NCBI RefSeq assembly: GCF_020907275.1
Contig: NZ_JAJJWI010000005.1
Coordinates: forward strand, 186,001-250,000
Origin: Pontibacter silvestris
GTDB taxonomy: Bacteria > Bacteroidota > Bacteroidia > Cytophagales > Hymenobacteraceae
Direction: 5' to 3'
Length of the DNA: 64,000 nt
The stretch's first letter is position 1; every line of letters starts with the position of its first letter. This document shows positions 1 to 7,599 of the stretch, piece by piece. A program made the position numbers and the translations under genes. Below the pieces are notes generated by a model. The model saw nothing but the letters and a program-made list of their open reading frames with translations, was not told the DNA's origin and made no database searches.

Positions 1-216
1 TTCTGCATAGGCATCCATTGCTTTTGAACGTGTATTATACTGCTGCAGCATAGGGTTATTCACTGCAATCTGATGTAATACGCTATCAAGGCTTAGAGGC
101 TGGTTTTGTGCTGCTACATGCTCAACTGTATGCAGCCATAAGCTGAATAGGAGCAGCATAAATGCACTTTTTGCTCTTTTAGGATGAGAGGTGCTTATAT
201 TATTAATGCTTAACAT
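1..216 (-). CDS. TolC-family outer membrane efflux protein, N-terminal part (cut by window edge)
   Basis: The minus strand from the ATG at 216 stays open to base 1 (72 codons). The translation begins with a basic segment and a hydrophobic stretch typical of a signal peptide (residues ~17-40, around FMLLLFSLW), then ALxSVLxxIxxNNPML-like sequence (PLSLDSVLHQIAVNNPMLQQ). That is the usual start of the mature part of TolC/CusC-type outer-membrane factors. The start codon overlaps the end of the upstream CusA-like gene by 14 bases, so translation is probably coupled. In Bacteroidota heavy-metal efflux operons, the outer-membrane factor directly follows the RND pump, which fits here. The rest of the gene lies outside the window, so the assignment rests on the N-terminus and the context. 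Confidence 0.75.
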   Translation of the reverse strand, partial: MLSINNISTSHPKRAKSAFMLLLFSLWLHTVEHVAAQNQPLSLDSVLHQIAVNNPMLQQYNTRSKAMDAYAE

Positions 217-2107
217 CATATATCTCCAGTTTTCCGTGCTTTTTAAGCTCGTATTCTTTTGTCATTTCAAAAACTACCGGGGTAACCAGCAGAATGTGGA
301 TGGAAGAAGTAAACACCCCGCCTATCATAGGCAGTACTATGGGTAGCATAACATCTGTGCCTACGCCTGTTGCCCAAAGCACTGGTATCAGCCCAAACAG
401 CGCTACTGATACAGTCATGATTTTAGGGCGAAGGCGCTTGGCTGCACCTCTGAAAACAAAATCTCTGATATCCTGTTTTGTAATGGTCTCGCTGGAATTC
501 CCCTTCTGATCTACCAGTTCCTTCATCGCCTCATTTAGATAAACCACCATTACCATGGCTGTTTCAATAGCTAAACCAAAAAGGGCAATAAAACCTACTG
601 CCACCGCCACCGATAAATTCACTCCATATATGTACACGATGTACACACCGCCTACAAGCGCAAAAGGAATGGTAATAAGGTTCAGGAAAGCCTCCTTTAA
701 AGATTTAAAAGTGAAATACAGGATAAGGAAGATGATTGCAAGTACCAGTGGAATAATAATTGTCAGCGTTTGGTTGGCCCGAACCTGATTTTCCCACTGC
801 CCGCTCCACTCTAAATAGTAACCATCAGGAATACCTGTTACCTCTGCATTTATCTTTTGCATGGCATCTTCCACAGTACTCCCCAGGTCCCGGTCCCGCA
901 CGTTGAAAAGCACTGCTCCACGTAGCTGTGCATTTTCTGAGTTGATCATGGGCGGGCCATCTGCAAACCTAATGGTAGCGACAGAAGATAAGGGAATGGT
1001 ACCAGTTGTAGCCGTCTGAATCGGGATGCGTTGAATACGCCCTATACTGTTCCGGTACTCCTGTGCCAGACGCACATTAATGGCAAAACGCTGACGTCCT
1101 TCAATGGTATTACCAATAGGCATACCTCCCAAAGCCGATTCCACGATCATGTTTACATCATCAACCGATAGGCCATAGCGACCTAAGGCTTCCCTATTGA
1201 TGTCGATTTCCAGGTATTTGCCTCCTGTTACAGGTTCTACATAAAGATCTTTCACGCCTGGTACGCCATTTAATGCGTCTCGTACTTTGTCCGACACAGC
1301 ACTGATAGAATCAAGATTCTGCCCATACACTTTCACCCCTACATCAGTGCGTATACCGGTGGCAAGCATATTAATGCGGTTAATGATTGGTTGTGTCCAT
1401 CCATTTACCACCCCCGGAATCTGCAGTTTGGCATCCAGTTCCTTGATGATGGCTTCTTTGGTCATGCCTTCCCGCCATTCTGATCGGGGTTTTAGCATAA
1501 TAATGGTTTCAATCATGCTGATAGGGGAATTGTCTGTAGCTGTACTTGCTCTGCCTGCTTTCCCTAAAACCTGCTCTACTTCAGGCACAGACTTAATTAT
1601 TTTATCTTGCACTTGCAGAATACGCTTTGCCTCAGTATTTGAAATATCCGGCAGTGTAACGGGCATAAACAGAATAGAACTTTCATCCAGGGGCGGCATA
1701 AACTCAGTACCAAGGTTAAGGAGCATAGGTATCGCAACAAATAATGCTAAGAGGTTTATACCAATTGTTGTTTTACGCCACTTCAGACACCATTTCAGCA
1801 CTGGCCCGTACACCCGCTCTAATCCCCGGTTTATCGGATTGACATTATCAGCCTTCAGCTTTCCTTTCAGAAAGAAGGAGATAAGCACTGGTGTTAAGGT
1901 AATGGCCACAATGGCATCCACTATCAGAATAAAAGTCTTTGTCCAGGCCAGCGGGCTGAATAGTTTACCCTCCTGACCGGTTAACAGAAACACCGGCAGG
2001 AAAGAGGTAATCACTATGATCGTGCTCCAGAACACACTGGGGCCTACCTGTTTGCTGGCCTTTGCTATTATATCGAGTCTTTGTTGCTTTGTTAGCTTCA
2101 TGTTCAA
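203..2107 (-). CDS. cusA: CusA/CzcA-type heavy-metal RND efflux pump, C-terminal part (split gene)
   Basis: This is the second half of an inner-membrane proton-driven HME-RND pump that exports Cu/Ag or related divalent metals through a CusB/CusC-type tripartite complex. Visible landmarks are the TM4-TM6 block (ITSFLPVFLLTGQEGKLFSP), the periplasmic motif EFMPPLDE at about residues 136-143, methionines around NMLATGIRTDVGV, and the C-terminal TM bundle with FGLAIETAMVMV. The reading frame opens just after the stop of the N-terminal part, in another frame. Usable starts are TTG at 2107 or ATG at 2101. The two parts together (420 + 634 residues) have the normal length of one CusA, about 1040-1060, with nothing obvious missing at the joint. 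It is therefore a frameshifted gene, a real split, or a sequence error. Cu/Ag rather than Zn/Co/Ni specificity is inferred from the methionines and the neighbouring HYC_CC_PP gene. Confidence 0.8.
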   Translation of the reverse strand: MNMKLTKQQRLDIIAKASKQVGPSVFWSTIIVITSFLPVFLLTGQEGKLFSPLAWTKTFILIVDAIVAITLTPVLISFFLKGKLKADNVNPINRGLERVYGPVLKWCLKWRKTTIGINLLALFVAIPMLLNLGTEFMPPLDESSILFMPVTLPDISNTEAKRILQVQDKIIKSVPEVEQVLGKAGRASTATDNSPISMIETIIMLKPRSEWREGMTKEAIIKELDAKLQIPGVVNGWTQPIINRINMLATGIRTDVGVKVYGQNLDSISAVSDKVRDALNGVPGVKDLYVEPVTGGKYLEIDINREALGRYGLSVDDVNMIVESALGGMPIGNTIEGRQRFAINVRLAQEYRNSIGRIQRIPIQTATTGTIPLSSVATIRFADGPPMINSENAQLRGAVLFNVRDRDLGSTVEDAMQKINAEVTGIPDGYYLEWSGQWENQVRANQTLTIIIPLVLAIIFLILYFTFKSLKEAFLNLITIPFALVGGVYIVYIYGVNLSVAVAVGFIALFGLAIETAMVMVVYLNEAMKELVDQKGNSSETITKQDIRDFVFRGAAKRLRPKIMTVSVALFGLIPVLWATGVGTDVMLPIVLPMIGGVFTSSIHILLVTPVVFEMTKEYELKKHGKLEIYDVKH

Positions 2108-2109
2108 AA

Positions 2110-3372
2110 CTAATTATTCGCCTCCGCCAGATGCCGGTATGCATTCTCTACCATCACAATGGCATCATCCACAATTACACCTATAGACAAGGCAATACCT
2201 GTAAGGGACATAATGTTTGAGGAGATGCCAAAAGCATTAAGTAGTATGAACCCGATGGCAACAGAAAGCGGTAACTGAATCATGATAATAAGCGCACTGC
2301 GCCAGTGGAACAGAAAGAGAAACACAACAACAGAAGCTATAATCATCTCTTCTATTAATGTATTTCTGACTGAGTTGATGGATTCATTAATGAGGCCGCT
2401 ACGGTCGTAAACAATGTTGAATTTTGCTCCTTTCGGTAAACCTTTGGATACCTCTTCCATTTTATCTTTTACATTCTTGATCACCTCTGCAGCGTTTTCA
2501 CCATAGCGCATCACTACAATGCCACCAACGGCCTCGCCTGTAGCATTCAGGTCAAAGATACCCAGGCGGCTTTCGCCTGTCATTTGTACTGAGGCAACAT
2601 CTTTTACACGCACAGGAATGGTGTTATTCGTAACAACTGCAATATTTTCTATCTGTTCTGCTGATTCGAGATAGCCTGTTGTTTTAATAATGTAGCCAAT
2701 GTCGCTGAGTTCGAATTTGCGGCCTCCCGACTCGTTGTTATTTGCACGAACAGCCTGTATTACCTGGGGGATGGACAGGTTGTAATAAGTTAGTTTATTT
2801 GGGTCCAGCGTGATCTGGTATTGCTTCTGAAAGCCTCCGAAAGAGGCTACTTCACTGACTCCTTCTACATTTTGTAGCCCAAACTTCACGTACCAGTCCT
2901 GTATGGCCCGCTGTTCGCCCAGGTCCATGCCAGGGGCATCTAAGGTGTACCAGAGTATATGGCCAACACCGGTGCCATCTGGTCCAAGTGTAGGGGTAGC
3001 ATCATCCGGTAATGTGTTGCCAACGGAACTAAGCCTTTCCAGTACCCGCTCACGTGCCCAATATACATCCGTGTCATCATCGAAAATAACATAGATAAAG
3101 CTCATGCCGAACATAGAAGTTCCGCGCACATATTTTACCTGTGGGAGGCCCTGTAGGTTAGTTACAAGCGGATAGGTAATTTGGTCCTCTATCAGTTGCG
3201 GACTGCGCCCCATCCATTCTGTAAAAACAATTACTTGGTTTTCGGACAAATCGGGAATTGCGTCTACTTTATTGGTCTGTACAGAATACAAGCCCCAGGC
3301 AAATAGAAAAGCAGCTATAAGCAACACCATTACCCGGTTTCGGAGCGAAACGGATATTAACTTCTCAATCAT
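2110..3372 (-). CDS. cusA: CusA/CzcA-type heavy-metal RND efflux pump, N-terminal part (split gene)
   Basis: This is the first half of the HME-RND pump. It has TM1 right at the start (IEKLISVSLRNRVMVLLIAAF), the porter-domain sequence around DAIPDLSENQVIVFTEWMGR, the VYWARERVLERLSS segment, and TM2-TM4 with GVIVDDAIVMVENAYRHL at the end. That last motif carries the acidic proton-relay residues of the family. The frame stops with TAG at 2110-2112, immediately after the motif, in the middle of the transmembrane domain. The sequence continues without loss in the next frame (203-2107). By itself this product would lack half of the porter domains and the second TM bundle, so it would not be a functional pump. 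It lies 156 bases downstream of the HYC_CC_PP gene and probably belongs to the same transcript. Confidence 0.8.
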   Translation of the reverse strand: MIEKLISVSLRNRVMVLLIAAFLFAWGLYSVQTNKVDAIPDLSENQVIVFTEWMGRSPQLIEDQITYPLVTNLQGLPQVKYVRGTSMFGMSFIYVIFDDDTDVYWARERVLERLSSVGNTLPDDATPTLGPDGTGVGHILWYTLDAPGMDLGEQRAIQDWYVKFGLQNVEGVSEVASFGGFQKQYQITLDPNKLTYYNLSIPQVIQAVRANNNESGGRKFELSDIGYIIKTTGYLESAEQIENIAVVTNNTIPVRVKDVASVQMTGESRLGIFDLNATGEAVGGIVVMRYGENAAEVIKNVKDKMEEVSKGLPKGAKFNIVYDRSGLINESINSVRNTLIEEMIIASVVVFLFLFHWRSALIIMIQLPLSVAIGFILLNAFGISSNIMSLTGIALSIGVIVDDAIVMVENAYRHLAEANN

Positions 3373-3528
3373 GAAATAGAATATTAACCTTAACAGGAAT
3401 AAAACTAAACCGCACAGCGTTTGTGGTAAAAGAAATATGAGCCAGAACTGATGGCTGATGGTGTGTTTGTGTTACCTGAAGTACACAACGCCACAGCAGC
3501 CATACGCTGAACTAGCCACACAGTAAGG

Positions 3529-3951
3529 TTAAAGAAGAAAGGACTGCACCAGCACAGGTATGTCGCGTGCCAGTGGCGGAGAGGAGTAAAGTGCGTAAGT
3601 GGGTTTAAGAGCAGGCTCAGGAGCAAACAACTGTACAAGCACGACTCTTACAGCAGCTATAAATTTAATGTCAAGAGAATGAAGGTTGATAAACTTAGTA
3701 TCAGATGCAACATCCAGGCGCTCTACTACAAGTTTATGGTCTTCGCAGCAGCTATTGTCTTTTTGCTTAGGGCTATGGCATGGAGGAAGCTTTTCCTGCT
3801 TTTGTGCCATAGGGCATTCTTCCGGCTTTCCCAAAAAGGTAATGTCGCGCAATTCTCCACCACATAAATGCATACCCACCGATACACCTGTCGAGGAGAC
3901 AAGCACCAGCAGTGTTAAGGTTAGCAATATGATCTGGCGGAAAAGCTTCAT
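3529..3951 (-). CDS. HYC_CC_PP family small exported protein
   Basis: A 140-residue protein with an N-terminal hydrophobic signal or anchor (residues ~5-27). It carries the three sequence marks after which the family is named: a His-x-Cys near residue 28-30 (GMHLCGG), a Cys-Cys pair in NSCCEDH, and a Pro-Pro pair close to the C-terminus (SSPPLARD). The family is restricted to Bacteroidota and commonly sits beside heavy-metal transport genes. Its biochemical role is not established; the Cys/His pattern suggests metal binding in the periplasm. It is the first gene of the minus-strand run that continues into the CusA-like pump, supporting a metal-resistance role. A -7-like element lies 21-28 bases upstream of the start. 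Confidence 0.75.
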   Translation of the reverse strand: MKLFRQIILLTLTLLVLVSSTGVSVGMHLCGGELRDITFLGKPEECPMAQKQEKLPPCHSPKQKDNSCCEDHKLVVERLDVASDTKFINLHSLDIKFIAAVRVVLVQLFAPEPALKPTYALYSSPPLARDIPVLVQSFLL

Positions 3952-4284
3952 TAGTTTGGTTTCTCTTGCTACAAAGGTATAACGGAATCGGCAGGAGGTG
4001 TTATATAATTAACAAAAAGTTTTATAAAATTTACTAAAGAAGGTGCAGTAGAAACTGATTAAGATCTATATATGTAATTATATTTAACAAAAGATTGTTG
4101 AAGTGAGCAATTCAGGATCATAAACTTGTTAAACTGTACTATAAGGCTTAATTTAAAATTTCTTAAAAATTTTTAGTTATAGCAACAAGAACTGTAGCCA
4201 GCATAACAGGATGTACCCTTGTTAAGGAAAGCAAAATCAGACAGTAAAACTTTCGCTTGAATATTATAGAAGTTGAATTAGATA
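3952..4284. other. divergent intergenic region
   Basis: This AT-rich spacer lies between the minus-strand HYC_CC_PP gene and the plus-strand thioredoxin-like gene. Apart from the -7-like element at 3972-3979 there is no ORF, RNA gene or convincing inverted repeat. Confidence 0.6.
3972..3979 (-). promoter_or_regulatory. candidate -7 element of HYC_CC_PP/cusA transcript
   Basis: On the minus strand the bases read TACCTTTG, an exact match to the Bacteroidota -7 consensus TAnnTTTG. It is placed so that transcription would start about 15 bases before the HYC_CC_PP start codon. No TTG-like -33 element is seen at the usual spacing, so this is tentative. Confidence 0.35.
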
Positions 4285-4800
4285 ATGAAAAGGATTTTAA
4301 TAATACTTATTGCTGCAGTGCTTATAGGTGCAGGAGCTTTTTATGGCTTAGGTAAGTTCTCAAAAAGTGAAGCTAAATCAGTGTCAACTCCTAAGGAGAC
4401 TGCCACAAACAACATCCCATGGATACAGTTAACCCGTCTTGATGGCTCTAAAATTGTGGCGCATGATCTGGAAAGCAATGTTGTGCTAGTGGTTTTTCAG
4501 CCAGATTGCGATCATTGCCAGCGGGAGGCAAAGGAGATTAGTGAGCATTTATCGTCTTTTAAAAAGTATGATCTCTATTTTATATCCGACGCTGAAATGG
4601 ATAAGTTAAGCCAGTTTGCTAAAGATTATAAGCTACATGGAGAAAACAATGTTCATTTTGTGCAAGCAACTGCGAACGATATCTTCAATAACTTTGGAGC
4701 TATTCCTACTCCTTCGCTCTATGTTTACTCCGATAACGGACACTTAGAGAAATCTTTCATAGGGGAGACTCCTATCGAGAATATTATGAATTCCCTTTAA
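4285..4800 (+). CDS. membrane-anchored thioredoxin-fold protein (TlpA/redoxin-like)
   Basis: A 171-residue protein with one N-terminal hydrophobic segment (residues 3-22) that should place the rest in the periplasm. A thioredoxin-like domain follows. The sequence VVLVVFQPDCDHCQRE carries the redox pair C75-x-x-C78 (CDHC) after a beta-strand, and a cis-proline loop is visible in AIPTPSLYVY near residue 150. This pattern fits periplasmic thiol-disulphide reductases of the TlpA/ResA class, which reduce or reshuffle disulphides, for example during cytochrome or copper-protein maturation. It stands alone between a divergent metal-efflux unit and the convergent ebo cluster, so its partner is unknown. 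A bidirectional hairpin follows at 4871-4914. Confidence 0.75.
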   Translation: MKRILIILIAAVLIGAGAFYGLGKFSKSEAKSVSTPKETATNNIPWIQLTRLDGSKIVAHDLESNVVLVVFQPDCDHCQREAKEISEHLSSFKKYDLYFISDAEMDKLSQFAKDYKLHGENNVHFVQATANDIFNNFGAIPTPSLYVYSDNGHLEKSFIGETPIENIMNSL

Positions 4801-4870
4801 GTTAAGAATTTATCATTTTGATATTGTGAAATGATAATGCTTAATATCTCTTGATTTAAATGTTCTATTT

Positions 4871-4914
4871 AACCAGAAAGAGGCTGCCATCTGAATAGCA
4901 GCCTCTTTCTGGTT
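4871..4914. terminator. bidirectional terminator hairpin between thioredoxin-like gene and eboF
   Basis: A 17-bp perfect inverted repeat (arms 4871-4887 and 4898-4914, loop 10) with a CTCTTTCTGGTT right arm. The right arm includes the first two bases of the eboF stop codon (4913-4915), so the hairpin can end transcripts from both converging genes. Confidence 0.75.
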
Positions 4915-6319
4915 ATGCAATAAGTTCTTGCTTAGGAACAGGAAGCTGTAGATGAGAAAGTATGATACTAAACACATCTGTTGCCTGCGGAGCCTGAGGC
5001 AATGTTTGGTTTAGATTTTTAGTAAACAGTATCGGCCATTCTGCTTTGTCTTCTGGCACATGTCCATGGGATCCCTTAATAAGGGTAGCGTCCAATGGAA
5101 TAATATCCATCACCATTCGGAAGCCTAACTTTTTCTTAAGTACTTTCCCGGCCACCAATGGAATCAGCATTTTGATGTCAGGATCTGTAAACATCTCTAC
5201 GGGATCATAGCCAGGCTTTTTATGAATATCCACCATGCGGGCATAATCGGGAGCCATTTTATCATTCAGCCAGAAATAATAGGTGAACCAGGAGTTATTA
5301 TCAGCAATGCATACTAGTTCGCCGCATCGTTCATGTGCCAGGTTATATATATTTCGCTCATCACCCTCCAGCACTTCCTGTATGCCCTCTACCTGCTGAA
5401 GCAGTTTTTTTACTTCAGCGATTTTACTCTGGTCCTGTATATACACATGCGCTATCTGGTGGTCAGATACGGCAAAAGCTTCACTCATAGCTGTATCCAG
5501 CAACTCTGTATCCCGTTCATTTCGCACAGCAATGTAGCCGTTCCTGCGCAGCACACGGTTAATGTGCACCGGGTTGTTTACACTGGAAATACCATACTCA
5601 GACAGTAAAATTACCTGTGCCCCTCTGGCTTCATAAAACTTAATAAGATCGGCGCATACAGCATCTATTTCTCTCAGGTCTTTGGCTAAACGCGGGGCAT
5701 TCTGGTCAGGGCCCAGGCGTTGCAGGTTGTAGTCCAGGTGAGGCAGGTAGATGAGCGTCAGTGTCGGGTTGTACAGGTCGTCTGTTATCTTGGACGCGTC
5801 GGCTATCCATTTGCTTGATTTAATAGAAGTTTTCGGGCCCCAATAATTAAAGAGAGGAAATGTTCCCAACTGCCCCTGTAGCTTGTCACGCAAGTCAGCC
5901 GGTTGGGTGTAGCAGTCGGGTAGTTTTCGACCATCTGCCAAATACTGCGGACGAGGTGTGAGCGTGTAATCAGCTTTGGTGTTCATGTTGTACCACCAGC
6001 CCATATTGGCAACGGTAAAATCAGGATCCGCTGCTTTAGCTATATCCCATATTTTAGGAGACTGTATCAACTTATTAGACTGGCGCCACAGCTTTACTTC
6101 ATCCTCATCCCGAAAGTACCAGCCATTAGCTATGATGCCATGTTCTTTGGGCCATTTGCCTGTAAGGTAGGTTGCATGGGCTGTACAGGTAACGGCAGGC
6201 ACAACTGGCTGAATGGTAGTTCCTTGAGCCTCCTGTGTCCATTTAGCCAGGAAAGGAGTGTTTTTACCAATGAGCGACTGTGTCAGTCCTACTACGTCCA
6301 GTACTACTGTTTTCTGCAT
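4913..6319 (-). CDS. eboF: EboF-like alkaline phosphatase/nucleotide pyrophosphatase superfamily protein
   Basis: A 468-residue soluble protein of the alkaline-phosphatase/NPP fold and the last gene of the ebo cluster. Landmarks are D8 in VVLDVVG, the nucleophile loop PAVTCTAHATYLTG with T44, HGIIANGW, D196 in LPHLDYNLQRLGP, and the late His motif GSHGHVPED. Compared with classical two-zinc NPPs, three expected ligands look replaced: the His after D196 by Q200, and the Asp-His pair (usual SDHG) by E241-Y242 (SEYG). This may be normal for the EboF subfamily; I cannot align it here. If the site is altered, it may bind one metal or act on an unusual substrate. The start overlaps the eboE end by 56 bases, indicating tight coupling. 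In other organisms the cluster is linked to moving a precursor to the periplasm; the reaction of EboF is not known. Confidence 0.8.
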   Translation of the reverse strand: MQKTVVLDVVGLTQSLIGKNTPFLAKWTQEAQGTTIQPVVPAVTCTAHATYLTGKWPKEHGIIANGWYFRDEDEVKLWRQSNKLIQSPKIWDIAKAADPDFTVANMGWWYNMNTKADYTLTPRPQYLADGRKLPDCYTQPADLRDKLQGQLGTFPLFNYWGPKTSIKSSKWIADASKITDDLYNPTLTLIYLPHLDYNLQRLGPDQNAPRLAKDLREIDAVCADLIKFYEARGAQVILLSEYGISSVNNPVHINRVLRRNGYIAVRNERDTELLDTAMSEAFAVSDHQIAHVYIQDQSKIAEVKKLLQQVEGIQEVLEGDERNIYNLAHERCGELVCIADNNSWFTYYFWLNDKMAPDYARMVDIHKKPGYDPVEMFTDPDIKMLIPLVAGKVLKKKLGFRMVMDIIPLDATLIKGSHGHVPEDKAEWPILFTKNLNQTLPQAPQATDVFSIILSHLQLPVPKQELIA

Positions 6320-7538
6320 TTCTTAAATTATTTATTGTTGAGATCACCCACTCCAGTTCACGCTGAACGGATTCTGACAAGTCTTTCTTTAAAACATCAG
6401 GCAACACCCCCCATGTATACGTTTCTACCTCCAGGTGCTGGGTAAAATGTTCCTGTTGTAACAGCCTGAGTACTTCTACTATATCATCTTGCGTCGATTG
6501 CAACTCATTGTATGTCTGCGTGAACAGTGGCACGTGGAAGTGCGTGCGCCATTCAACAGCTTCTGGTTTTTGGATATGCGGTAAAGCTACAGCCAAGTCA
6601 GGGTATTGGGTTATGGTGCCATCCGTATTGCGCTCCAGCACTTGGTGCAGGTACGTTGATTCTGCAAACTGCTCCAGTCTTTCCGCCAGCTTTGTTCTGG
6701 TTTTAATATCACTTGAAAGCAAGACTTTTAAAGCAGCACTTAATTGAACTTTGCCTATTCTGATACCTGATCCCTTTAATTTATGCAATGCCTCCGCATG
6801 ATTTTCGTAAGCCAATGCAAAATGGCAAACATCGTAGCAAAGCTGCAGATGAGCGTAAATTGCCTCTTTAGCTTTGGTTTCTGCTAAATTCAGACGCTCC
6901 TGTAGTTGTTTTATACCTATAGGTAACAGCCAGTTTTTGTAGTAATTTATTACTTCATTGCTGTTCTCTAACAGTCCGTCCGGTTCTGGCTCTATATCAA
7001 TATGAATTGTTCTCCCGGTTTCTCTTTTTAACCTGAGAAGTTCTTCTACCAGCTCTACCAGGTGGTTTGTGGCTACGGCAAATACCTCGTTCGTCTTTGT
7101 GTCTGAATCAAGCCAGGGCTTATAGGAGAGGGGAGAGGTTGAAATGCCTCCTTCCATGCCAGTTGGTAATAATTCTGCCAGTATATGGGCCAACCTAACT
7201 GTATAGTCTAAGCGTTGCCTGGTTGTCCAATCAGGTTGATGTACCTCGTCTTTTACGACTTGTTGATGAAAGCCTCCGTACGGAAAGCCGTTCATGGTAA
7301 ACACATAGAGATCCTGTTCCTGTAACCATTGCTTAAACTCCTGTAGCTTATTTGCTTCCAGAATGTCTGCACTAGCCTGGTTAGAAAGGCGAAGGCCAAC
7401 ACCAAAAGGTTTATCAGGCGATAATTTCTGCTTTAGCTGGGGAAGGTAGTGTTCCAGTGTTTGAAAAACTGCTTCCCAGGTTTCACCAGGGTGAATGTTG
7501 GTGCAATAGGTTAAATGATATCCTTGGTCCAGATACAT
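6264..7538 (-). CDS. eboE: metabolite traffic protein EboE (TIM-barrel, xylose-isomerase-like)
   Basis: A 424-residue protein with TIM-barrel, sugar-isomerase-like character. It starts MYLDQGYHLTYCTNIHPGETW, a signature opening of EboE proteins. It has FTMNGFPYGGFH near residue 95, a likely metal/substrate segment HIDIEPEPDGLLEN near 175-190, YDVCHFALAYENHAEAL near 235-250, HFHVPLF near 335, and ends with the HLEVETYTWGVLP motif. The acidic and histidine positions suit a divalent-metal barrel of the AP-endonuclease-2/xylose-isomerase fold, but the substrate is unknown. It sits 61 bases after eboD and runs 56 bases into eboF. The last ~17 residues, inside the overlap, have poor resemblance to the rest and may be an extended tail. 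Confidence 0.85.
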   Translation of the reverse strand: MYLDQGYHLTYCTNIHPGETWEAVFQTLEHYLPQLKQKLSPDKPFGVGLRLSNQASADILEANKLQEFKQWLQEQDLYVFTMNGFPYGGFHQQVVKDEVHQPDWTTRQRLDYTVRLAHILAELLPTGMEGGISTSPLSYKPWLDSDTKTNEVFAVATNHLVELVEELLRLKRETGRTIHIDIEPEPDGLLENSNEVINYYKNWLLPIGIKQLQERLNLAETKAKEAIYAHLQLCYDVCHFALAYENHAEALHKLKGSGIRIGKVQLSAALKVLLSSDIKTRTKLAERLEQFAESTYLHQVLERNTDGTITQYPDLAVALPHIQKPEAVEWRTHFHVPLFTQTYNELQSTQDDIVEVLRLLQQEHFTQHLEVETYTWGVLPDVLKKDLSESVQRELEWVISTINNLRNAENSSTGRSRTDTVAHW

Positions 7539-7599
7539 AATTTATTTTAATCTGATGATGCGGAAAGCGCGCCTTTAACTAAATACAGGCTTTTATTAA

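Noticed and set aside
1287..1976. A 229-codon plus-strand open frame opposite the CusA-like gene
   Set aside because: It lies fully antisense to a well-conserved pump gene and its translation has no family resemblance; it is a shadow frame.
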